Shown: positions 1-8,792 of the stretch, piece by piece
Layout: each line of letters opens with the position of its first letter
How positions within the stretch are numbered: position 1 is the stretch's first letter
Source: Labrys sp. KNU-23
GTDB lineage: Bacteria; Pseudomonadota; Alphaproteobacteria; Rhizobiales; Labraceae
Assembly (NCBI RefSeq): GCF_008330945.1
Contig: NZ_CP043488.1
Span: forward strand, 1,302,001 to 1,366,000
DNA: 64,000 bases
Reading direction: 5' to 3'
Program-made: the position numbers and the translations under genes
The notes under the pieces: model-generated
Database searches by the model: none
What the model saw: the letters and a program-made list of their open reading frames with translations, nothing else
What the model was told of the DNA's origin: nothing

Positions 1-90
1 ACCGTATACGGAGCGTGTGGCCGGAACCGTGGTCTTGACGACACGGGATTGCTCCCCCGCCTTGGAGGTCTGGTCGATAGTGTTTTTCAT
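1..90 (-). CDS. N-terminal fragment of an unidentified protein
   Basis: The first 30 codons of a minus-strand gene that runs off the left edge of the window. The ATG at 90 is preceded by a good ribosome binding site (AGAGGAA, about 6 bases upstream), which is the main support for the gene. The visible peptide starts MKNTIDQTSKAGEQ and is polar, with no signal peptide or membrane segment. This is too short to assign a family. Confidence 0.45.
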   Translation of the reverse strand, partial: MKNTIDQTSKAGEQSRVVKTTVPATRSVYG

Positions 91-638
91 GAAATTCCTC
101 TGACGCGGCAACAAGTCGTCGAGCGTCACTTGTGAAAGGTTGCTGAGGCAGGTCACACGAAACGGCATGCGGCAATGGCCGCAGTTAAACCCGTCGTGAT
201 GTTCGAAAACTTCGGCGTCTCAAATGAGCCGGATCCAAGCTGACCTCAATCAGCATTGTTGGTGTAGAGTGAAAATGTGGCTTTTTTAAAGGCTCGCTCA
301 TCGACGGGTAAGAATGAGAAATCACATCGGAGCCACGCCCCAGGCGTTAGTTCTCCAAACCGTTCCTACGTCGCGATCCGGAAGCAAAAGCCCCTCGATT
401 TATTTGAATATCACTTCCCGGATCCAAGCAAAATAATCTCGGAAGCTACACATTGATGCAAGACGAGCGCTTTCTATCAGCCTAGACGCTCGTCGACCCG
501 AGATCGCACGCAGCCACGGACCGGCTGTTCAACAAACAGCCTTCCAGCTCGCCGCGAAGGAAGCTGGGTGAACCTCGCAAGAGACGCCGGCCGCGGAACG
601 AAATGCCCCCGCAGCCGTTGGGCTAGTGGAGGACTGAT
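91..638. other. Intergenic region without a recognised gene
   Basis: About 550 bases between the leftward fragment and the first DUF982 gene. It presumably holds the promoters of both. I see no convincing coding frame, RNA gene or large inverted repeat. An 11-base direct repeat (CGGATCCAAGC at 230-240 and 419-429) is the only repetition noticed. Confidence 0.4.
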
Positions 639-881
639 ATGTACAACCGCGCTTGGCAACACCCGGTCGAGCTCCAAACCTACATCGGAGACTACCGCAT
701 AGTCGGCTCGACAGACGAAGCTGTCATCTTCCTGCTGAAACACTGGCCCATCGACTGCGATGGGGAGCCGGCCTGGGGGCGTCAGGGGTTCCTGGATGCT
801 CTTGAAGGAGCAGAATCCGTCGACGGTGCCCGAGCCGTGTTCATTGAGGCCTGTCTTCAACTCGAAATGCATGTCGCCTGA
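639..881 (+). CDS. DUF982 domain protein (copy 1)
   Basis: An 80-residue protein covering essentially a whole DUF982 domain. It has the WxxPVEL start, a run of the type STDEAVxFLLKHWP, and the C-terminal ARAVFIEAC pattern. DUF982 proteins are small, of unknown function and common in Rhizobiales. The ATG follows a GGAGG ribosome binding site 6-8 bases upstream. It is the most divergent of three paralogues in this stretch (others at 961 and 1731), and unlike them it has no small partner gene directly behind it. Confidence 0.75.
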   Translation: MYNRAWQHPVELQTYIGDYRIVGSTDEAVIFLLKHWPIDCDGEPAWGRQGFLDALEGAESVDGARAVFIEACLQLEMHVA

Positions 882-960
882 TGACGGACACAGCAAAGCC
901 GAGTCCGCGCCTGCAGGAACCAGATCGCCGTGCCGATGTTCGGTTCTGGGAGGTGGCGCC

Positions 961-1206
961 ATGAACATCGGCATTTGGAGTAGCCCCGTGAGGTTCGAGA
1001 CCGCTGTCGGACAGTTCCGGATCATTGCGTCGAGCGAGGAAGCCTCCGACTTCCTGCAGAACCATTGGCCGACCGAAGCCGGAGACAAGCACCTCCTTGC
1101 CAGGCGCGCCTGCCTCGATGCCTTGGCTGGATCGATTGCGGCCGATCTCGCTCGAAAGGCATTTATCGAAGCCTGCGAGGAATCCGGCATGCAAGTCATG
1201 CACTGA
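961..1206 (+). CDS. DUF982 domain protein (copy 2)
   Basis: An 81-residue DUF982 protein starting MNIGIWSSPVRFE and ending with the family's AFIEACEESGMQV pattern. The frame is open further upstream, but the ATG at 961 is chosen because a GGGAGGTGG ribosome binding site precedes it and it aligns with the starts of the other copies. The next gene begins 11 bases after its stop, so the two are probably co-transcribed. Function unknown. Confidence 0.75.
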   Translation: MNIGIWSSPVRFETAVGQFRIIASSEEASDFLQNHWPTEAGDKHLLARRACLDALAGSIAADLARKAFIEACEESGMQVMH

Positions 1207-1217
1207 AGGAGAGCTCG

Positions 1218-1409
1218 ATGCCTGATCCGAAGGAACCGAAGCCCGTCAGCCCATTCCCAACGGAAAACCCGCCGCCTTTGCCGGAGCCAAATCCGGCGCC
1301 CCCGAACGAGGTGCCGATTGTGCCACCGCCGCCAGGGAATACGCCGATCGCGCCGGACGTCCCGAATCCACCCGAGATGCCCCCTCTGGTCGATCCCAAA
1401 CAAGTGTGA
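1218..1409 (+). CDS. Small proline-rich hypothetical protein
   Basis: A 63-residue protein in which about 40% of residues are proline, with PPPLPEPNPAPP-type runs. It has no signal peptide, membrane segment or recognisable domain and is probably disordered. A GAAGGAGAG ribosome binding site precedes the ATG. It sits 11 bases behind a DUF982 gene, and the DUF982 gene at 1731 is likewise followed by a small gene at 1987. The pairing suggests a functional link, but this is inference. Low-complexity composition makes homology hard to judge. Confidence 0.5.
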   Translation: MPDPKEPKPVSPFPTENPPPLPEPNPAPPNEVPIVPPPPGNTPIAPDVPNPPEMPPLVDPKQV

Positions 1410-1481
1410 CCCGATGGCGCCTTTGCTGGCGCCGGCCAAATAAGTTCGGACGCGACCTGCTTTCGTGCTAGGGTGCCGCCC

Positions 1482-1670
1482 ATGGCACAACGCTATAATC
1501 TTCGAAGGGAAGACGACGGCAAGTGGACCGTGTTCGACATCTTCACGGGCTTGGCGGCAGTAATCGACGACTTCGAAGTGACAGGCTTCGAGGTAGACGA
1601 AGCTGGAGATCTTCTCGAAAAGCTCAACACAGCTGATGTGGAGCGCCGCCGGCAAGCCGGCATGCTGTAG
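1482..1670 (+). CDS. Small hypothetical protein
   Basis: A 62-residue acidic protein (MAQRYNLRREDDGKWTVFDI...). It has a GKWTVFDIFTG segment and a helical C-terminus ending in LNTADVERRR. I have a general impression of similar short proteins in Rhizobiales but recognise no named domain. A GTG nine bases upstream is an alternative start. No strong ribosome binding site is visible. Its position between two DUF982 modules suggests the same small-protein island. Confidence 0.5.
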   Translation: MAQRYNLRREDDGKWTVFDIFTGLAAVIDDFEVTGFEVDEAGDLLEKLNTADVERRRQAGML

Positions 1671-1730
1671 CTTCATGCAATATATCGTTACCGTCCGCCT
1701 GTTTCCGGGCTGATGGACAAGAGGAATATT

Positions 1731-1976
1731 ATGGACACCCTGCCTTGGAGCCGACCGGTCCAATTTGAGATCGATGTTGGCCGATACCGCATTCTCGTCT
1801 CGACCGAAGAGGCGTCGCATTTTCTGCTGAACGATTGGCCCGCCATAAAGGGCCCACGACTCATCGACGCTCGGCGCGTTTGCCTCGATGTCATGGCAGG
1901 CATGGACAAACCCGACAATGCCAGAACGGCTTTTGTCGCGGCCTGCAAGGAAGCCGACATGCGCGTGATGCCGTGA
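1731..1976 (+). CDS. DUF982 domain protein (copy 3)
   Basis: An 81-residue DUF982 protein (MDTLPWSRPVQFE...), the same length as copy 2 and closely similar to it: WSxPVxFE, STEEASxFL, the ARR-CLD stretch and a final MRVM. An upstream ATG at 1713 is in frame, but the start at 1731 has the better ribosome binding site (AGAGGAA) and matches the other copies. A small gene follows 10 bases after the stop. Function unknown. Confidence 0.75.
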   Translation: MDTLPWSRPVQFEIDVGRYRILVSTEEASHFLLNDWPAIKGPRLIDARRVCLDVMAGMDKPDNARTAFVAACKEADMRVMP

Positions 1977-1986
1977 GGAGATTGGG

Positions 1987-2202
1987 ATGCCCGCTTCGAA
2001 ACGCCGGAAACCATTCGACAGTCCATTCCGCAGGACCAAGAAGAAAGGGCCTGGCCTCGAGGAGACGCCCTCGGACGAAACACCGCTCGTGCCACCGAAG
2101 GTCGACTACCCTGCACAGGCCGATGATAGACCTGTCCTGGAGCCTCCCCCACGGCCTGCCAAGAGGAGGAAAGGTGGGGTCGACCGGATGCATGTCCTTT
2201 GA
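1987..2202 (+). CDS. Small basic, proline-rich hypothetical protein
   Basis: A 71-residue protein with basic clusters (KRRK, RRTKKK) and a proline-rich middle and end (PLVPPK, LEPPPRPAKRRK). No domain is recognised. The GAGGAG ribosome binding site is well placed. It directly follows a DUF982 gene, mirroring the pair at 961/1218, which is the best reason to believe it is real. It is otherwise not alignable by eye with the proline-rich protein at 1218. Confidence 0.5.
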   Translation: MPASKRRKPFDSPFRRTKKKGPGLEETPSDETPLVPPKVDYPAQADDRPVLEPPPRPAKRRKGGVDRMHVL

Positions 2203-2767
2203 CGCCACTTTGATGCGGTGAGGGCCTGCCGGCTGTCGTGGACGATGGCTGGCAATGGACGGCCTTGACGCATTTGTCGGAAAATCGCGAGCGCCACCCC
2301 GGTGAAGATCCGAGATGTGGAGCGAGCGGCCCGGCCCTCGGACCTGGGGGAAGGTCGACAACGAGGAACCGGACCACCGGACTCTACTCTGCGAGGTCGG
2401 TCGTCGGGCGACACAGGCGTCCACGGCCCCGCTTTCTCCGAACTTCGCCGAGATACGACTGTTCCCGCAAAAAATCCCTGAAACGCGCGGCCCGGCATAG
2501 CTTTCTCTGGCAGGGAACGCCGGCCGGGCCGCCTCGTCAGCAACATCCCATTGCTGAAGCGCGACGTACGCCGTCGTACCGTCGCGAGGAGAGAACAACA
2601 GAACGAGCAGATAGGTTCCGGCTCGACCTGACTTCACGCAAGCATCCGAATCCGCGCCCAAATTCAGGCGACAAAACTACCAGGCACGATTGCAACGTGA
2701 ATGGCGTCATCGGGGACTATCGATCGAGAGGCCCCTTTTTCGTGCCGTCGTGCCCAGGCCGCAACCC
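2203..2767. other. 565-base region without a recognised gene
   Basis: Open frames exist on both strands, but their translations are arginine- and proline-rich in the manner of random high-GC frames, and none has a convincing start or family pattern. The region separates rightward and leftward small genes and may contain decayed sequence. Confidence 0.4.
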
Positions 2768-3055
2768 TCAGGCCAGGGGCGTTACCGATCGGACCGTCCA
2801 TGCCCCCTTATAATCGAGGCTTCCATTTTCATCCAAGGTCGCCGCGACGGGCGTCAGCGTCAACCGGGTGTCGGCGATGGCAACCGCCACCTCTTCGGAA
2901 GTATGGGCGAGAACACGGCCGATCAGCGGCTCTCCGACCCCTGGCACGAGCGTGATCGGAGCGCCTTCGTAAAAATCCGGCTGGCTATGGCCGGGCGCGG
3001 CAGAAAACGCGACGAGACTTCCCACCGTGAGCGGCTCGGGAATATCGGAGGCCAT
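2768..3055 (-). CDS. Hypothetical protein
   Basis: A 95-residue protein starting MASDIPEPLTVGSLVAF. The ATG at 3055 is preferred over one at 3082 because AAGGA lies 8 bases upstream. The composition (short beta-rich stretches, 'EPLIGRVLAHTSEEVAVAI') suggests a small soluble fold, possibly barrel-like, but I recognise no family. It lies 76 bases downstream of another small minus-strand gene and could share its transcript. Confidence 0.45.
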   Translation of the reverse strand: MASDIPEPLTVGSLVAFSAAPGHSQPDFYEGAPITLVPGVGEPLIGRVLAHTSEEVAVAIADTRLTLTPVAATLDENGSLDYKGAWTVRSVTPLA

Positions 3056-3131
3056 GGATGCGATCCTTCCGGGTGCCATCAACGATCTTCAAGCGATGTG
3101 ACGAGCCTGCATGGCTATCGCAGCGTCGCGC

Positions 3132-3353
3132 TCAGTCTGAACTCTCAAATTCGGGACGCGTGACAAGCGCATCGAAATGTTCGGCTTCGAAGATCTGAGG
3201 CGTCTTGCCGGGATCCCGGATAGCCGAGAAATCCGCGGGCTGGTCCGGATGGGCCCGGGCCTGCCGATATCGGCTCACGGCCTCCTTCAGGCTGATATCA
3301 TGGCCTTCGAAACTGACGATCTCTTCGGGATCGTAATCGAACGTTGAGGTCAT
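3132..3353 (-). CDS. Small hypothetical protein
   Basis: A 73-residue acidic protein (MTSTFDYDPEEIVSFEGHDISLKEAV...). A purine-rich AGGGAG/AGGGG stretch precedes the ATG. No domain, signal or membrane segment is seen. It is transcribed away from treY, so the 250 bases between them should hold divergent promoters. Confidence 0.5.
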   Translation of the reverse strand: MTSTFDYDPEEIVSFEGHDISLKEAVSRYRQARAHPDQPADFSAIRDPGKTPQIFEAEHFDALVTRPEFESSD

Positions 3354-3605
3354 CGCCCCTACTCCCTCTCACCACCCAACCCGCGAAGGGCTCGAAAGAT
3401 CCAGCAGCGGCGCCCGTCTGCGGCTATCGCAGCCGCAAGGCAGCGCGCGCGGAGCTCGTCGCAGTGCCATGCTCGATGACAGTTTCTTGATATCGCGCTG
3501 GGTGAGACCGGGCTTCACCTCACTGCCGGCATGGGCGATCCTATGCCCTACGAAACTTTCGGCGTCGTCGGTGGTTCGACAAAACGACTCGATCGGGAAT
3601 GTTCC

Positions 3606-6317
3606 ATGTCAAAAGCTGATTGTCCGCAACCGCGGGCGACCTACCGTTTGCAGCTGAATTCCCGCTTCAATTTTGCGGCGGTCGAAGCGATAGCCCCCTA
3701 TCTCGCCCAATTGGGAGTGAGCCACGTCTATGCCTCTCCGTTCTTGAAGGCGAGGCCGGGCAGCAGCCATGGCTATGATATCGTCGACCATTCCGCCCTC
3801 AATCCCGAGCTCGGCACGAAGAAAGATTTCGACCTGATGACCCAGGCCTTGCACATCCAAGGCCTGGGGCTCATCCTCGACTTCGTCCCGAACCATATGG
3901 GCGTGAATGGCGCCGACAACCCTTTTTGGCTCGACGTGCTCGAATGGGGCCGGGAGTCGGCCTATGCTGGCTGGTTCGACATCGATTGGCGGCCGGAGCC
4001 TTCACATCTCCTGGGCAAGGTACTGATCCCCGTCCTCGGCGACCAATACGGCGCGGTGCTTGCCGGTGGCGGCCTGGAGCTACGCCTGGACGCCGCCGCC
4101 GGGGAGATCGCCGTCTGGGCTCATGGCGCCCACAAGCTTCCCATCTATCCGGGACATTACGGCCGCATCCTTGGCAGCGATCACGCCGAGCTCGAGAAAT
4201 TGAGCGATGCCTTCTCCCATCTGGAAGGGTTCCATCCGCATGAACCGCGCAGGGCCGGGCAACTCAAGGCCGATCTCGCTGCCTTGGTTGCGGGAGATCC
4301 CGCAGCGGCGGGGGCCGTCGCCGAGCGTCTGCGGCATTTCGCCGGCATTGCCGGAGAGCTGGAGAGTTGGCGCCGGCTCGACCGGCTGATTGCCGACCAG
4401 CATTGGCGCGTGGCCTATTTCCGCGTGGCAGCCGACGACATCAATTACCGCCGCTTCTTCAACATCAGCGATCTTGCCGGATTGCGCATCGAGCATGAGG
4501 AATTGTTCGACCATACCCATCGCCTCGTCTTCGAGTTGATCGCCGACGGCGTGCTCGATGGGTTGCGCATCGACCACATCGACGGGTTGCTGGATCCCAA
4601 GACCTATTGCCGGCGCCTGCGCGAAAAAGCGCCGCGGCCAATCTACCTGGTCGTCGAGAAGATCCTCGGAGCGAACGAGGACCTGCGCGAGGATTGGCAT
4701 GCCGACGGCACCACCGGCTACGAATTCGCCAACCTCCTCACCAATCTATTGATCGACCCGAACGGCCAGGCGCGGCTCGACGAACTCTATCGCCGCTTCA
4801 CCGGCGAGCGGCGCAGCTTCAGGGCCATCAGCCGCGAGTGCAAGCTGGCCATCATGGAAGACGAGATGGCCGGCGAACTCGGCGGGCTGGCACGCGAGGC
4901 AGCACGCATCGCTCGCTCCAATCCACGCACCGCCGATTTCACCCGCAATGTCCTGCAGCGCGCGCTCAGGGAGATCGTCGCCGGGTTTCGGGTCTATCGG
5001 ACTTATGTCGACATGGACGGCGCCGGTGCCGCCGACATTCAGGAACTCGAAAGTGCCTTCACCCAAGCACGACGCTTCGGGGCTGGCATCGACCGTTCGG
5101 TATTCGACTTCCTGTTCTCGCTGCTCAGCACCCAGGCGGTTGCAAGGCCCGGCAGTGGTTTCAGCCGGCAGGACGTGATGCGTTTTGCCATGCGGTTCCA
5201 GCAATATACCGGGCCGATCATGGCCAAGGGTGTCGAGGACACCGCCTTCTATCGCTATAATCGCTTCATTGCCGCCAACGAGGTGGGAGGCCATCCCGAC
5301 CATCTCGGCACCAGCGTCAATGCCTTCCATGCCGCCAATCTCGCCCGCCGTCCGGGCGCCATGCTCGCGACTTCGACGCACGACACCAAGCGCGGCGAGG
5401 ATTGCCGAGCTCGCCTCGCCGTTCTCAGCGAGATTGCACCGGATTTCACCGAAGCCAGCGCCCGCTGGCGTGCCATGCTCGGCGAGAGCGAGGCCGGGCC
5501 TGATGCCAACGACATCTTCCTGTTCTTCCAATTGCTCGTCGGCGCCTGGCCCACAGGCCTGGTTCCAGACGACATCGGTCAGCTCGAACGTTTCCGGGAG
5601 CGCATCCAAGCTGCCATGCTGAAATCGGTGCGCGAGGCCAAGGTTCACACGAATTGGGCCGCACCTGACGAGGCCTATGAAAAGCCCCTGCACGACTACG
5701 TTGCCGCCGCTTTCACAAACCGGGATTTTCTTGCCGATTTCATCGCTTTCGAAAAGCACGTCATCGAACTCGGTGCCGCCAACAGCTTCATGCAAACCGT
5801 GTTGAAGTTCACCGTGCCCGGCGTGCCCGATATCTACCAGGGTGCCGAAGCCTATGATTTCAGCCTGGTCGATCCGGACAACCGCCGCCCCGTCGACTGG
5901 GACTGGCTCACCAGGCGCCTGGAGGACATTGGGCCGATCGCACGAGGCGATCTTCTCGACGGCAGCGCCAAACTGGCCACCATCGCCAGCCTGCTTGGCT
6001 TGCGTCGCCGGCATGAAGCCTTGTTCACGGAGGGGGACTATCGGCCTATCGCGATGGCAAGCGATCGCTTCATTGCCTTCTCTCGGCAGCACGGCGATAG
6101 CGCCTTGGTCGTCGTGGCAGCCCGGTTCCCCGGCCGCGGTCCCGTCGATGGCTTTCTGCCTCTCGCCGATCATTACCCCGTCTATGGTGACCTACTCTCC
6201 GGACGCCAGATCACGCCCGGAAAGGAAGGCATCGATCTCGCCATGCTGCTGGCGGAGCTGCCGGCCGCTGTACTGATGGCGCAGACGCCGCCGGCAGTTC
6301 GGCACTCGCAGCCATGA
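3606..6317 (+). CDS. treY: Malto-oligosyltrehalose synthase TreY
   Basis: Isomerises the reducing-end alpha-1,4 link of maltodextrins to the alpha,alpha-1,1 link, giving maltooligosyl trehalose, the first step of the TreYZ pathway in the cytoplasm. The 903-residue protein is full length for the family. GH13 signatures are visible: an N-terminal ATYRLQLNSRF, LDFVPNHMG near residue 91, DGLRIDHIDGL near 318 with the nucleophile Asp, the VVEKILG strand with the acid/base Glu, and the STHDTKRGED block near 594. The frame is open further upstream, but the family start lies at the ATG used here. treZ overlaps its end by 4 bases, so the two are translationally coupled. No glgX/treX debranching gene is adjacent in this window. 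Confidence 0.95.
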   Translation: MSKADCPQPRATYRLQLNSRFNFAAVEAIAPYLAQLGVSHVYASPFLKARPGSSHGYDIVDHSALNPELGTKKDFDLMTQALHIQGLGLILDFVPNHMGVNGADNPFWLDVLEWGRESAYAGWFDIDWRPEPSHLLGKVLIPVLGDQYGAVLAGGGLELRLDAAAGEIAVWAHGAHKLPIYPGHYGRILGSDHAELEKLSDAFSHLEGFHPHEPRRAGQLKADLAALVAGDPAAAGAVAERLRHFAGIAGELESWRRLDRLIADQHWRVAYFRVAADDINYRRFFNISDLAGLRIEHEELFDHTHRLVFELIADGVLDGLRIDHIDGLLDPKTYCRRLREKAPRPIYLVVEKILGANEDLREDWHADGTTGYEFANLLTNLLIDPNGQARLDELYRRFTGERRSFRAISRECKLAIMEDEMAGELGGLAREAARIARSNPRTADFTRNVLQRALREIVAGFRVYRTYVDMDGAGAADIQELESAFTQARRFGAGIDRSVFDFLFSLLSTQAVARPGSGFSRQDVMRFAMRFQQYTGPIMAKGVEDTAFYRYNRFIAANEVGGHPDHLGTSVNAFHAANLARRPGAMLATSTHDTKRGEDCRARLAVLSEIAPDFTEASARWRAMLGESEAGPDANDIFLFFQLLVGAWPTGLVPDDIGQLERFRERIQAAMLKSVREAKVHTNWAAPDEAYEKPLHDYVAAAFTNRDFLADFIAFEKHVIELGAANSFMQTVLKFTVPGVPDIYQGAEAYDFSLVDPDNRRPVDWDWLTRRLEDIGPIARGDLLDGSAKLATIASLLGLRRRHEALFTEGDYRPIAMASDRFIAFSRQHGDSALVVVAARFPGRGPVDGFLPLADHYPVYGDLLSGRQITPGKEGIDLAMLLAELPAAVLMAQTPPAVRHSQP

Positions 6318-8119
6318 CCACGCCGCCGAACCGCTACGAACCACGTTTCGGCTCCGTCCTGCGCAACGGCAAGGCGCTGTTTCGCCTCTGGGCACCCCGG
6401 CAGCGCCGGGTCGGCCTGCAATTGGAGCAGAAAGCCTATTCGATGCAAAGCCACGGCGGCTGGCACAGCCTGTCGGTGGCCGCCGATTTCGGTGCCCGAT
6501 ATCGCTTTGTACTGGAGGACGGCATGGCGGTACCGGATCCGGCCAGCCGCTTCCAACCCGAGGACATCCATGGCCCGAGCGAGCTGATCGACCCGGCGGC
6601 CTATCACTGGCGCAATACGGGTTGGCGGGGACGCGCCTGGCATGAAACGGTGCTTTACGAACTCCATATCGGCACCTTCACGCCGGAGGGCACTTTTTCC
6701 AGCGCCGCCCGACGGCTGGGTTACCTGAAGGAACTGGGGGTGACCGCCATCCAGCTCATGCCGGTGGCCGATTTCCCGGGACGGCGCAACTGGGGCTATG
6801 ACGGCGTCCTTCCCTTCGCACCGGATGCGGCCTACGGCCGGCCGGAGCAACTGAAGGCCTTCATCGATGAAGCCCATGGCCTCGGCCTCTTGGTGCTACT
6901 CGACGTCGTCTACAATCACTACGGTGCCGAGGGTAACTATCTGCCGCTCTATGCCCCTCTCTTTACCGAGCGCCACCAGACGCCATGGGGGCCGGCGATC
7001 AATTACGATGACGAAGGATCTGCAGAGATCCGGGCCTTCACCATCGAGAACGTGCTCTATTGGCTGGAGGAGTTCCGCCTGGACGGATTGCGTTTCGATG
7101 CCGTGCACGAGATACGCGATGCTGGGGCATTTCACCTCCTGGCCGAGATTCGCGCTGCGGTCGGCTCCGTCATACGCAATCGGCCTGTTCACCTCGTGCT
7201 GGAGAACGAGGAGAACGGTGCCGAATGGCTTGCCCGCTCCGGGGGTGGCTCGCCAGCCTTCACAGCGCAGTGGAACGACGATGTCCATCATGGCCTGCAT
7301 GTGGCCGTGACCGGTGAGGATGCAGGCTATTATGGGGACTATGCCCGCCGGCCCGAACTGCTGGGCCGCGCCTTGGCGCAGGGCTTTGCCTTCCAGGGCG
7401 AGACGATGGCCTATCGCGGCAGCAGCCGCGGGCAGCCCTCGGCCCATTTGCCGCCGGACGCTTTCGTCGCTTTCCTGCAAAATCACGACCAGATCGGCAA
7501 TCGCGCCTTCGGCGATCGCATCCACCACCGTCATCCGCTCAACGCCGTCAAGGCCGCTGCGGCCGCCTATCTCCTGGCGCCGCAGATCCCCATGCTGTTC
7601 CAGGGCGAGGAGTGGGCCGCATCCACGCCCTTCACCTTCTTCTGCGATGTCGAGGGCGACCTGGCCGACGCCGTGCGCCAGGGACGGCGCGACGAGTTCT
7701 CGCGATTTCCCGATTACGCCGACCCGCAGGTGCGCGAAGCGATCCCCGATCCCGTCAGCGAGCAGACCTTCCATTCGGCCAAACTGCTTTGGCCGGAACG
7801 CAAGATTGCCCCGCATGCCGACATGCTTGGCTGGTACCGGCGGATCTTGTCGGTCCGAGCCGCGAGGATCGTGCCGCTCATACCGACCTTCCGGCAGGCC
7901 GGGCGATACCGCGTCGGAGAGAATGGGATTGTCCATGTTCTTTGGCAGAGCACGAACGAAACGATGCTCCGCGTCGTTCTCAATCTGGGCGACAGGCCGA
8001 AGCTGCTGGAGGAGGCCATCAAGGGGCAACCCATCTGGACCGAAGGTCGCCGAGAAGGCGCAACCCTCGGCGCCTGGACCGTGCTTTGGACCATTGAAAC
8101 GCCGAAGGTAGCGGCTTGA
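6314..8119 (+). CDS. treZ: Malto-oligosyltrehalose trehalohydrolase TreZ
   Basis: Releases trehalose from maltooligosyl trehalose made by TreY. The protein has 601 residues, normal for the family, with an N-terminal CBM48/E-set domain (about 1-100) and a GH13 barrel. Visible motifs are WGYDGV, LLDVVYNHYG near 194, GLRFDAVHEI near 257 with the catalytic Asp, LENEEN with the acid/base Glu, and FLQNHDQIGNRA near 390. The ATGA overlap with treY shows an operon. Trehalose here would serve osmotic or desiccation protection or carbon storage; no nearby regulator was recognised. Confidence 0.95.
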   Translation: MTTPPNRYEPRFGSVLRNGKALFRLWAPRQRRVGLQLEQKAYSMQSHGGWHSLSVAADFGARYRFVLEDGMAVPDPASRFQPEDIHGPSELIDPAAYHWRNTGWRGRAWHETVLYELHIGTFTPEGTFSSAARRLGYLKELGVTAIQLMPVADFPGRRNWGYDGVLPFAPDAAYGRPEQLKAFIDEAHGLGLLVLLDVVYNHYGAEGNYLPLYAPLFTERHQTPWGPAINYDDEGSAEIRAFTIENVLYWLEEFRLDGLRFDAVHEIRDAGAFHLLAEIRAAVGSVIRNRPVHLVLENEENGAEWLARSGGGSPAFTAQWNDDVHHGLHVAVTGEDAGYYGDYARRPELLGRALAQGFAFQGETMAYRGSSRGQPSAHLPPDAFVAFLQNHDQIGNRAFGDRIHHRHPLNAVKAAAAAYLLAPQIPMLFQGEEWAASTPFTFFCDVEGDLADAVRQGRRDEFSRFPDYADPQVREAIPDPVSEQTFHSAKLLWPERKIAPHADMLGWYRRILSVRAARIVPLIPTFRQAGRYRVGENGIVHVLWQSTNETMLRVVLNLGDRPKLLEEAIKGQPIWTEGRREGATLGAWTVLWTIETPKVAA

Positions 8120-8317
8120 ACATGATCGTATCATTGAGAGGAACACGGTCTCCCGGGCGCCCGGCCAAACTTGATGCCAGTAAATCCGCCGGCGCAATCA
8201 AGACGCAATTCGCCCTCGAACGGGTCCGGTCCCATGTAGAATAAACATCTTGAGCGTAGCGAAGCTGCATTCTGAGCGCTGGAAGCGGCGCTCATATGCC
8301 AGGACGGAAATGCTTAC

Positions 8318-8554
8318 ATGGTGAAGCTATCCCCTGCCCAGATCCGTGCACTGGCCACGCTCGAGGCGGGCGTCGAAGTCATGATGACGCCAGGGGGCGT
8401 GCCGATTGGACACATGCCCGATGGAGTCCGATCGCAACGGACCTTCTGGCGCCTGCGCGTCCTGGGATTCGTGGCCATCAAGCCCCGGCCATCGGCGGAT
8501 TATTGGGAGATCACGGAAGCGGGGAGAAACGCGCTGCAGGCGGTGGAGAAATAG
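8318..8554 (+). CDS. Small helix-turn-helix-like hypothetical protein
   Basis: A 78-residue protein, MVKLSPAQIRALATLEAGVEVMM..., with a helical N-terminus and a C-terminal WEITEAGRNALQAV. That ending is typical of the last strand and helix of winged-helix proteins (ITxxGRxAL). It may be a stand-alone winged-helix domain, but no named family is recognised and its target is unknown. It stands alone between treZ and the apionate genes. The ribosome binding site is weak. Confidence 0.55.
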   Translation: MVKLSPAQIRALATLEAGVEVMMTPGGVPIGHMPDGVRSQRTFWRLRVLGFVAIKPRPSADYWEITEAGRNALQAVEK

Positions 8555-8689
8555 CAAGAGAATATAGCAGGCCCAATCCTTGAAACCCGCCTCATGGGCC
8601 CCCTGAAGAGCGCCGCAAGGAAAGTCATTTGCGCGAGCCCAACACAGCCGCAGCGGGTCCCAGCCGGTGTGACAGGGGCGTGCATCTCC

Positions 8690-8792
8690 TAGAGCAAAGT
8701 GCGTTTAGACGGAAACGCTTTTTTGCTCTAACTCTTTGATTCGACGTATCTTTGCGATTCTTGGTGATTCCACCAAATCGCAAAGCGCTTTA
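8690..8792. repeat. Double-hairpin dispersed repeat, copy A
   Basis: About 103 bases with two perfect or near-perfect hairpins. The first has outer arms AGAGCAAA/TTTGCTCT with inner arms GCGTTT/AAACGC (8691-8729). The second has TTTGCGAT...ATCGCAAA enclosing TTGGTG/CACCAA (8751-8784). A second copy with the same architecture lies at 28205-28308. Both end in CGCTTTA, whose TTA is the TAA stop codon of the minus-strand gene that follows. It may act as a terminator or a REP-like element. Confidence 0.75.

Noticed and set aside
230..429. An 11-base direct repeat CGGATCCAAGC at 230-240 and 419-429
   Set aside because: Too short, with no other structure, to claim an element or a regulator site.
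477..2039. A 520-codon open frame on the minus strand across the DUF982 genes
   Set aside because: It is antisense to several well-supported small genes, has no family similarity, and its composition is that expected from the codon bias of the plus-strand genes.
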